NCBI GenBank assembly: GCA_019312705.1
Contig: JAFDCW010000034.1
Location: 1 to 14,489, forward strand
Direction of reading: 5' to 3'
DNA length: 14,489 nucleotides
Source of the DNA: Deltaproteobacteria bacterium
GTDB lineage: Bacteria; Myxococcota; Polyangia; Polyangiales; B10-G4
In this document: piece after piece, positions 7,297-13,423 of the stretch
Layout of the letters: each line of letters opens with the position of its first letter
Position numbering within the stretch: position 1 is the first letter of the stretch
Translations under genes and position numbers: made by a program
Notes under the pieces: model-generated
Seen by the model: the letters and a program-made list of their open reading frames with translations, nothing else
Database searches by the model: none
Told to the model about the DNA's origin: nothing

Positions 7297-8886
7297 TCAG
7301 AACTGGAAGTAGATGTACGGGACGACTTCGGTGGTGGCCACGAGGGCGAGGAAGCCTGCGACGACAGCGAGCAGAGCTCCCTGACCGAGGGCCGGCGTTC
7401 CGATGAAGCGTTGCTCTAGCGACGAGAACCAACTCTTCGGTGTGTAGTGGGCGGCGAAGGACAGGACGAGGACCAAGAAGACCGTCATCGAAACCTGCGC
7501 CACAGATGTCGTACCGCTGAAGAGGCGACTTGTCACGTCCATTGCGTTGTCGATGCTCGTTGCGCGAAAAAGTATGCGCGAGAAGACGACGAACTGCATG
7601 CACGCGAAGACCTTGCCGGCGTGTATGAGCCACGGGTCGGCGGTCGTGCGATTGGTTTTCGACGTGCCGAAGAAAGTGCGCCGATAGAAGAAACGATGCA
7701 CCACCATGGCGACGGCTTGGAGCAGCGCGTAGACGACGAAGGTCCACGATGCCCCGTGCCAGATCCCGATCAGGAACATCGTCAGGAAGAGGTTCCAGTA
7801 GGCCCGGGCCGGCCCCACTCGGGAGCCGCCGAGGGGATAGTAGAGGTAGTCCCGGAGCCATGTGCTCAGGGTCATGTGCCATCGACGCCAGAACTCGGCG
7901 GGGCTCGCGGCCTGGTAGGGGCGGTCGAAGTTCTCCGGGAGCTTCAGCCCCATGAGCTTGCCTGAGCCCCGAGCGACGTCCGTATAACCCGAAAAATCGC
8001 AGTAAATCTGCACAGTAAAGCCGTATAGGGCCAGAACGACCTCGGTCGCCGTATAGAGCTCGGGGTTGTCGAAGATGCGGTCGACGAGGTTGACCGATAG
8101 GTAATCGGCGATGGCGACCTTCTTCACCATGCCGGTCGCGATCAGAAAGAGGCCCCGGCTGATCTCTTCCCGGCGGACCGCCGGAGGGGTCTCCAGTTGG
8201 GGAAGGAACTCCGACGCCCGAACGATGGGTCCCGCGACGAGCTGGGGGAAATAGGTCACGAAGACCGCGAACTTGAGGGGGTCGTCGGTCGGGATGATGC
8301 GGCCCCGGTAGATGTCGATGGTGTAGCTGAGGGTCTGGAATGTGTAGAAGCTGATGCCCACCGGGAGCAGGACGTCGAGGAACGGCGCCTCGAAAGCGAC
8401 GCCGAAGAGCGAAAGGGTGTCGGCCGTCGCCTGTCCCGCGAAGTTGAAGTACTTGAATGTGCCGAGGAGCCCGAGGTTGCCCAAGAGGCTCAGCATCAGC
8501 CACGCGCGTTTTCGCTGCGCCGACGAACTCTTGTAGATCTGGTGGCCGACGTGGAAGTCGAGGAAGGCCGACCCGAGGATCAGGAAGATGTAGGCCGGGT
8601 GCCACGCCATGTAGAAGGCGCAGGAGACGCCGAAGACGAAGAGCATGCGGACCTGGGACGGACGACCGAGCAGCCAAGAGCCCAGGACGACGGTCGCCGC
8701 GGCGCCGGTGAGGGTGACCGGGTCGGTGAGCCGCTCCGGGCTTCGGACGAAGAAGAGCGCGCATGCGAGCACCAGGACGCCCTGGGCGACCGTCGGATTC
8801 AGCCGGAGGTCAAAGCGGGCAAAGAACCAGAAGCCCGCGACCGCGAGGATGAGCAGCAAGACGTAGTCGGGGCTGTTGAACAGCAT
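7297..8886 (-). CDS. MBOAT-family membrane O-acyltransferase (AlgI/PatA-like)
   Basis: The product is a 529-residue polytopic membrane protein of the AlgI/DltB/PatA branch. Conserved marks include the helix LLPVGISFYTFQTLSYTIDI (173-192), the YCDFSGYTD segment (about 290), the WRRWHMTLSTWLRDYLYYPLG block with His337, and the invariant histidine His377 in GIWHGASW. MBOAT proteins of this branch move an acetyl group from a cytoplasmic donor across the membrane to a periplasmic acceptor enzyme. The N-terminus begins MLFNSPDY as in AlgI, but about 50 additional residues with two hydrophobic stretches separate it from the FYMAWHPAYI segment. Genes for exported SGNH proteins lie on both sides at 37 and 57 bp, so the three are probably one transcription unit. 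No alginate or dlt genes are visible, which favours peptidoglycan or another glycan as target. No Shine-Dalgarno is seen; an 18-bp palindrome lies just before the ATG. Confidence 0.95.
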   Translation of the reverse strand: MLFNSPDYVLLLILAVAGFWFFARFDLRLNPTVAQGVLVLACALFFVRSPERLTDPVTLTGAAATVVLGSWLLGRPSQVRMLFVFGVSCAFYMAWHPAYIFLILGSAFLDFHVGHQIYKSSSAQRKRAWLMLSLLGNLGLLGTFKYFNFAGQATADTLSLFGVAFEAPFLDVLLPVGISFYTFQTLSYTIDIYRGRIIPTDDPLKFAVFVTYFPQLVAGPIVRASEFLPQLETPPAVRREEISRGLFLIATGMVKKVAIADYLSVNLVDRIFDNPELYTATEVVLALYGFTVQIYCDFSGYTDVARGSGKLMGLKLPENFDRPYQAASPAEFWRRWHMTLSTWLRDYLYYPLGGSRVGPARAYWNLFLTMFLIGIWHGASWTFVVYALLQAVAMVVHRFFYRRTFFGTSKTNRTTADPWLIHAGKVFACMQFVVFSRILFRATSIDNAMDVTSRLFSGTTSVAQVSMTVFLVLVLSFAAHYTPKSWFSSLEQRFIGTPALGQGALLAVVAGFLALVATTEVVPYIYFQF

Positions 8887-8894
8887 CGGCCGGC

Positions 8895-8912
8895 GGCCGG
8901 TTCTACCCGGCC
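8895..8912. repeat. 18-bp perfect inverted repeat just upstream of the MBOAT start
   Basis: GGCCGG (8895-8900) and CCGGCC (8907-8912) flank a 6-nt spacer. In the transcript the stem would end 8 nt before the AUG at 8886, covering the ribosome-binding region. It could be an operator, an mRNA hairpin controlling translation of the membrane protein, or part of a weak terminator after the upstream gene. Confidence 0.5.
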
Positions 8913-8937
8913 CCGGCGGCAGGCGCTAGCAAAGCCG

Positions 8938-8967
8938 AAAAAATCAGGGATTATCGGAGGTTATCCC
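8938..8967 (-). terminator. Weak intrinsic-terminator-like element at the end of the SGNH lipoprotein gene
   Basis: On the minus strand a 5-bp stem GGGAT (8967-8963) / ATCCC (8951-8947) is followed directly by the stop codon and six T residues (8943-8938). The stem is short, so if active it would be leaky. It could reduce read-through into the MBOAT gene. Confidence 0.25.
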
Positions 8968-10371
8968 GTCCTGGGGAGCATCCTGGGCAGTATCCTGGGG
9001 GCCATCGTCGAGGCCGTGGAGGAGGGCGTAATGCAGGGCCTCGCCGAGGCGCAGGTAGCCTCGGCGGGTGTAATGGATGTGGTCCGGGGCCCCGTAGGCG
9101 GGCTCGTGGGCGACCCAATCCACCATCGACATGGGCCCGCCCATGAATTCGACCAGATCGAAGAAGCCGCAGCCGAGCTCGGCGCTGACCCTCTTTTGGG
9201 CCTCGACCAGCTCGAGGGTCCGGGGGCGGTCGAGGACGTCGCCGTTTTCACGAATCGGCCGGTCCGAGGGCCCGATGAGGAGGCACGAGGCCTCGGGCAC
9301 GATCTCCCGGACCCGGGAGACCACCTGGCGCATGCGCGCTTCATAGGTGGCGATAGGCACGTCGTCGTCACCGGCCTCGTTGGTGCCGTAGGCGAGGGTG
9401 ATGAGATCTGGGGCCCGACGGGCGAGGTGCTCCCGGTACATCTCATCCTCCCAGAGCAGGTGGTATCGGGCCCGGGCGCCGTTGATGCCGAGGGTGTCGA
9501 CGATTACTCCGGGCTCGGTCCGCTCCGAGGCCACGCCAAATATGCGAACCGGGCCATTGCCGACGGTGCGGACCTCGAAGCGATGGGCCCCGTCCTCAAC
9601 CTCGAAGGTGGCGTAGCCGGCGCCCTTGGCCGATGCCGCGGTGCGCACGGTCTCGACGGCCTGGCCGTCGATTTTGACTTCGATGGCGCCCCCGCCGGGC
9701 TGGGCGAGGTAGTAGAGGTCGTACCGACTCACGCTGCGGCCGAGGTCGCCCCGGGTGCTGGTGGTGAGGGCGCCCCAGGCGCCGGCTCGGGTCGTCTCGA
9801 CGGCGGTTCCGGCCAGGCCGTAGTGGTCGACGTCGAGGCTGGATGCGCGGATCTTGATGCCGGTCCAGAGCCGCCGGTTCGATTCGATGGTGATGCCCTG
9901 GTGGCGATAGGTGCGCCAGGGGTGGGCCGGCAGTACGAAGCCGTGGCCAGCGTCCCCAAATCGGGTCTGGAGCTGGGTCCGGAGGTAGCCCGTGAAGAGG
10001 TCCGCGGCGACGTGACTCGCCCCGTAGAAGGCCAGGCGGGCCTGGCCATCGCCGGCAGCGGCCCGGCGGAGGGCTTCGTGGAAGTGAGAGAGGGCAACCC
10101 CCGAGGGGTCGTAGATGGGGATGCGCAGGCCCGGGACGCCATCGTCGATGGGCTCGAAGGCCGGACCGACGGGGGCTTCCGCGAGGACTTCGGGCTCCGG
10201 CGGCGCGGGGGCGACGTCGGCGCCGGTCGACGGTTCCGGCGTCGGCAGCGGTGCCGGCGCGGCCGTGACGGCAGGCTGACCGGCGCAGGTCAAGGAGGCG
10301 AGGGCGCACACGACGAATCCGAAAGTCGTCGTCAGGGACCGAACGCGGGGGGCAAGAGGCGCGGAACGCAC
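8944..10371 (-). CDS. Exported SGNH/GDSL-family lipoprotein (O-acetyltransferase or acetylesterase, PatB/Ape-like), paralogue 2
   Basis: The product is 475 residues and starts at GTG 10371; the codon before it is TGA, so this is the most upstream start. The signal region (about 11-29) ends in SLTC, so Cys29 may be lipidated. A Pro/Ala/Glu-rich spacer (about 33-70) leads to an SGNH domain. Block I is FYGASH with Ser119 and Ala118 in place of the usual Asp. Block II is DTLGINGARA (G295), block III is YGTNEAGD with Asn331, and block V is DHIH with Asp430 and His433. The GTNEA form of block III is characteristic of peptidoglycan O-acetyl enzymes of the PatB/Ape1 type. A beta-rich insertion (about 141-285) matches that of paralogue 1 (shared RFGD(G/A)GHGF and GPVR motifs). 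The C-terminal tail has an xxQD repeat. It is the first gene of the SGNH-MBOAT-SGNH triad. Confidence 0.86.
   Translation of the reverse strand: MRSAPLAPRVRSLTTTFGFVVCALASLTCAGQPAVTAAPAPLPTPEPSTGADVAPAPPEPEVLAEAPVGPAFEPIDDGVPGLRIPIYDPSGVALSHFHEALRRAAAGDGQARLAFYGASHVAADLFTGYLRTQLQTRFGDAGHGFVLPAHPWRTYRHQGITIESNRRLWTGIKIRASSLDVDHYGLAGTAVETTRAGAWGALTTSTRGDLGRSVSRYDLYYLAQPGGGAIEVKIDGQAVETVRTAASAKGAGYATFEVEDGAHRFEVRTVGNGPVRIFGVASERTEPGVIVDTLGINGARARYHLLWEDEMYREHLARRAPDLITLAYGTNEAGDDDVPIATYEARMRQVVSRVREIVPEASCLLIGPSDRPIRENGDVLDRPRTLELVEAQKRVSAELGCGFFDLVEFMGGPMSMVDWVAHEPAYGAPDHIHYTRRGYLRLGEALHYALLHGLDDGPQDTAQDAPQDGITSDNP
8969..9004 (-). repeat. Three-unit 12-bp tandem repeat in the C-terminal tail of the SGNH lipoprotein
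   Basis: Units beginning TCCTGG on the plus strand recur with 12-bp period at 8969, 8981 and 8993. The period is in frame and encodes a four-residue xxQD repeat (PQD-TAQD-APQD). It makes a short acidic disordered tail whose length could vary between strains. Confidence 0.7.
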
Positions 10372-10456
10372 TCATACAAAGTGCGGTCCGTGGCCCGAGC
10401 CGTCAAATTCACCGGACCGATCCCGGACAAATCATCGGGAAATCGCTGGCGGAAGC
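10372..10456 (-). promoter_or_regulatory. Intergenic region upstream of the SGNH-MBOAT-SGNH triad
   Basis: These 85 bp separate the kinase-family gene stop from the GTG of the SGNH lipoprotein. On the minus strand TTGACG (10406-10401) resembles a -35 element, and TTGTAT lies 21 bp downstream, too far for a standard sigma-70 spacing. A direct repeat CCGGAC occurs twice with a 5-bp gap on the plus strand. A separate promoter for the triad is possible but weakly supported. Confidence 0.25.
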
Positions 10457-11302
10457 TCAGTTCACGGCGGCGAGGGCGCGGCTGACGGAAGCCACGTAGC
10501 CCCCTCCAAAGAGGTTCACGTGCACTAGAAGTGGGTAGAGTTGGTAGAGGGGCACGCGGTCTCGCCACCCGTCGGCGAGGGGGAAGGCTTCGTCGTAGGC
10601 CTCGAAGACCCGCTGCGAAAAGCCTCCGAAGAGGCTCATCATGGCCAGGTCGACCTCTCGGTGCCCGCCGTAGACGGCCGGGTCGATGAGGGCGGGCAAG
10701 CCGGCGGCGTCGACGTGGAGGTTTCCGCCCCAGAGGTCTCCGTGCAGCCGGGCCGGCGGTTCGGGTGGGCCGACGCGGTCTTGGAGCTTCGTGAAGAGGA
10801 CGTCGAAGTCGCGACCGAGGGCCGCGTCGGTGAGGCCCCGATCGCTCGCCATCCGGAGTTGAGCCTCGAGGCGCTCCTCGCGGTAGAAGTCCGCCCACCG
10901 CGCCGCCGGCGTATTCGATTGGGGAAGGCGCCCGATGAAGTTGTCGTGGTCGAGGCCGAATGCCTCCGGACTCGTTCGGTGCAGGGCGGCGAGGCCCCGG
11001 CCGAGGCGGTCGTCGAAGTCGGCCACTCTCGGCCCAGGCTTCAGGAGCTCGAGGGCGAGAAAGCGCCCGTTGACGGCGAGGACCTCAGGGATACGCAGCG
11101 CGCTCGCTTCGTCGAGGAAGGCGAGGCCCCGAGCCTCGGCGGGGAACATCTCGGCGTCGGCTCGGGCGTTGGTCTTCACGAAGACCTCGCGCCCGTCGGC
11201 GAGGCTCACCGCCCACGCCTCGTTGATATCGCCGCCGGGGAGGCTGCGCCGATTCGTCACGGCGCTGCCCAAGGCTTTGCCGACGGTGGTCCAGACGCTC
11301 AT
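10457..11302 (-). CDS. Fructosamine/ketosamine-3-kinase family protein
   Basis: The product is 281 residues, the usual length for bacterial FN3K-type kinases. Residues 22-30 (PGGDINEAW) are the nucleotide-loop motif of this family, Lys43 in FVKTN is the ATP-binding lysine, HGDLWGGN (187-194) carries the catalytic Asp189, and DPAVYGG (207-213) provides the metal-binding Asp. These enzymes phosphorylate ketosamines on protein amino groups at C3, which makes the adduct fall off spontaneously; bacterial members prefer ribulosamines and erythrulosamines. The gene starts 23 bp after the low-molecular-weight phosphatase gene. Human LMW-PTP-A is known to act as a protein-ribulosamine-5-phosphatase, so the pair fits a two-step protein deglycation route. 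An aminoglycoside-phosphotransferase-like role is less likely because the motif set is specifically that of the fructosamine kinases. Confidence 0.92.
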   Translation of the reverse strand: MSVWTTVGKALGSAVTNRRSLPGGDINEAWAVSLADGREVFVKTNARADAEMFPAEARGLAFLDEASALRIPEVLAVNGRFLALELLKPGPRVADFDDRLGRGLAALHRTSPEAFGLDHDNFIGRLPQSNTPAARWADFYREERLEAQLRMASDRGLTDAALGRDFDVLFTKLQDRVGPPEPPARLHGDLWGGNLHVDAAGLPALIDPAVYGGHREVDLAMMSLFGGFSQRVFEAYDEAFPLADGWRDRVPLYQLYPLLVHVNLFGGGYVASVSRALAAVN

Positions 11303-11325
11303 GCCGTAGTGCCCGTTTCCAACAA

Positions 11326-11814
11326 TCAGAATCCGTGTTCTTCGCGCAGAAACGCGAGCAGCCCGACGCTCGCCGCCTGGCAGATGTCGAAGACTTTGTC
11401 GAATCCGCCCTCGCCGTAATACGGGTCCGGAACCTCTGAACCTTTCGGAGAATCAGGGTCGAAGTCTCGGAACAGGTGCACTTGGCTCTTCGCGGCGGCG
11501 CTCGGTGAGAGGCGCGCGAGGTTGTGCACGTTGTCCGCGTCCATCGCGATGACGTAGTCGAAGCGTGCGAAGTCGGCGGCGAGCATCTGCCTGGCCGCAC
11601 CCCCGAGTTCGACGCCTCGGCGTTTGGCCGCGGCGGCGGAGCGGCGGTCCGGCGACTCGCCGACGTGCCATCCGCCGGTTCCGGCGCTCTCGATGAGCAG
11701 GTGATTCGTCAGCCCCTCGCGTTCGACGAGGTCGCGAAAGACGAACTCGGCGGTCGGCGAGCGGCAGATGTTGCCGAGGCAGACGAAGACGATCTTGATC
11801 TCGTTCTTGCTCAT
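11326..11814 (-). CDS. Low-molecular-weight protein-tyrosine-phosphatase family protein
   Basis: The product is 162 residues, the normal size for LMW-PTP. The P-loop CX5R is near the N-terminus: Cys12 to Arg18 in VCLGNICRSP. The general acid Asp130 lies in the DPYY motif near the C-terminus. The enzyme is cytoplasmic and hydrolyses phosphomonoesters through a cysteinyl-phosphate. Classical roles are tyrosine dephosphorylation in exopolysaccharide control; the neighbouring ketosamine kinase suggests instead dephosphorylation of sugar-phosphate adducts on proteins. I chose ATG 11814 because it overlaps the stop of the L,D-transpeptidase gene as ATGA (11814-11811) and places the P-loop at the expected distance. 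The frame continues upstream for 20 more codons without coding character. Confidence 0.93.
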   Translation of the reverse strand: MSKNEIKIVFVCLGNICRSPTAEFVFRDLVEREGLTNHLLIESAGTGGWHVGESPDRRSAAAAKRRGVELGGAARQMLAADFARFDYVIAMDADNVHNLARLSPSAAAKSQVHLFRDFDPDSPKGSEVPDPYYGEGGFDKVFDICQAASVGLLAFLREEHGF

Positions 11815-13297
11815 TCTGTCACCAATACGTGGCTGCCCTCGAAGGTCCCGGCCTCGGTCGTCACCCCGAGCCACCCTTCGGGGACGTGGGGCCAGAGGGC
11901 GTCGAAGACTCGGTGCGCGTCGTGGGGCGAGAGGTTTACGCAGCCGTGGCTCCGGGTCAGGCCGAAGCGGTCGTGCCAGAACGCTCCGTGCAGGGCCAGG
12001 GACCCGGAAAAGTACTGGGTCCAGGGCACGTCCTCGATGCTGTACCGCTCGTCATTTCCATCGCCGATGTTCGACATCGAGTCGGCAACGAACTTCTGCC
12101 GAATGGTGAAGAGCCCCGTCTCGGTCGTGAAGCCTTCCTGGCCGCTCGACACCAGGGTCGCGAAGACCGGCCGGTCGCCCTCGTAGAGCACGAGGGTCTG
12201 CTGGCCCAAGGCCACGTGCACCCAGGGTTCGTCCGGGCCCACGCCCCGGGGGCGCTCCCGGGCCTCGGCCACCGCCAGAAACCACTCGCGCACATAGCGG
12301 TCTCCCTCGAGGACGTGCATCACCTGGTCGTCTACGTTCTCACGACGGAGCCAAGTATCGACGACGGTGTGGCGCTCGAGGGGCTCGGAGTCGACGTCGC
12401 GTACGTAGACGACCTCTCCATCGTGACGCTCACGGCGCATGCGCAGCTCCGTATTTCGGACGACCCATGCGATGGGCAGTGTTCGTTCTTCGTCCAGCAC
12501 GATACCGGTGAACTCCGAGCCTGTGCGTTCGATGAGCTGGGACTGGCGCACGTAGCGGCCGCGCACAGTGCGTACGAAGCGTCGGTTGGCGCGTACCTCA
12601 CTGCCGAGGCCGGCGACGAAGAAACCGCGGTCGAGGAAGCGATGCACGGCGGCCGGCTTTTGGGGCTCCCCGGAGATCTCTCCGGCGAGAACGCGGCTCG
12701 CCCGGGCATCGTGCTCCCCGCGACGAAGCTCGAGCACGCGCTCCGAGAGCTCGGCGGCGCCCCTTTGGGCGTCCCGGCTGGGGAGCTGGTGGAACTGCGG
12801 GACCATGCCGTCTTTGACGAACCAGTATTGGTAGGGGAGGGCCTCTTCCCGGGAGGGCGGAGGGACCGCGACGTCGCCTTCGGGCGGTGCTTCGGCGACC
12901 TCGATGCCCTGCCCGGCGCAGGCGAAGCCCTGCGGGTAGACCTCGTACCCAGGCGCACCCGGTTCCCGATACGCAGCCAGCCGACCATCTCGGCCTCGGG
13001 GCCCGGGGCCCGCCGTACCCGCAGCTGTAGCCCGGTGACGAGGCCGTGCAGGGGGTACTCGCGATCCAGGTCCGAGAGCTGGGCTTCTGGAGATCCCGCC
13101 CCGCCCGTGGCGCCTTCGCCACTGACGCCGAACTCCCCGCCGGGGCCCTCGGACGAGGGCCGGGAGCCCTCGGAGTTGGGCGAAGCATTTGCCTCGTCCC
13201 GAGAGCGCCCGTCCGTCGGTGATTGGTCGGAGCAAGCCAATGCTGCGAAGACCGCCAGGGCCGTGCATAGGGCGAAGATGGCGAAGGAAGGCCGCAC
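11811..13297 (-). CDS. L,D-transpeptidase (YkuD) lipoprotein, reading frame broken by an apparent 1-base deletion near 12945-12975
   Basis: Two overlapping minus-strand frames together give one protein. From GTG 13297 the first frame encodes a signal peptide ending at Cys22 (ALAC), a Ser/Gly/Glu-rich spacer (about 24-80) and the start of an SH3-like segment (84-117). After about 12950 sense continues only in the second frame (GYEVYPQGFACAGQG onward) to the stop at 11811. Adding one G to the GGG run at 12950-12948 (minus strand) restores a 495-residue protein. Its C-terminal YkuD domain (about 358-482) has LHGAFWHD and SHGCVNL with catalytic Cys453. The enzyme makes 3-3 peptidoglycan crosslinks or attaches proteins to peptidoglycan in the periplasm. 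The stop overlaps the phosphatase ATG, which suggests translational coupling. Whether this is a sequencing error or a true lesion cannot be told here; if real, the YkuD domain loses its export signal. Confidence 0.85.
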
Positions 13298-13423
13298 CGT
13301 GGGGCGTTCTTACCGGAAGGCGCTGCCCCTGTCACGGCGTCGCCGGCAACGCCCCGGCGAGGCCTGGAACAAAGGCGCCCGAGGCACGTTGCCCGTAATT
13401 TTTTCGGGTGCTACTTCAAGAGC
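13298..13423. promoter_or_regulatory. Divergent promoter region between the L,D-transpeptidase and Ppx/GppA genes
   Basis: These 126 bp lie between two GTG starts pointing away from each other. The region holds a stem CGCCGG (13341-13346) / CCGGCG (13354-13359) and a T-run (13399-13404) framed by CCCG and CGGG. For the plus-strand gene, TTGCCC (13389-13394) and TACTTC (13412-13417) are 17 bp apart, a weak sigma-70 match that would put the transcript start at about the GTG itself. Nothing stronger is visible. Confidence 0.3.

Noticed and set aside
7297..8886. Alginate (AlgI) or teichoic-acid (DltB) assignment for the MBOAT gene
   Set aside because: No AlgJ/F/X, dltA or dltC partner is present; the flanking SGNH proteins with a GTNEA block fit peptidoglycan-type O-acetylation better, though the target remains unproven.
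8969..9004. Possible CRISPR-like or VNTR array from the 12-bp repeats
   Set aside because: There are only three short units with in-frame coding periodicity and no spacers; they are a coding tail repeat.
8197..10485. Very long plus-strand open frame (762 codons) across the MBOAT 5' part and the SGNH lipoprotein
   Set aside because: It is antisense to two clear protein families and its translation is Gly/Asp/Glu/Val-rich without domains, as expected from GC-rich codon bias on the opposite strand.
12332..13297. A stand-alone 321-residue lipoprotein in the first frame of the L,D-transpeptidase gene
   Set aside because: Only the first about 117 residues look like real protein; the rest is Arg/Ser/Pro-rich out-of-frame sequence, so the frame was merged into the frameshifted YkuD gene.
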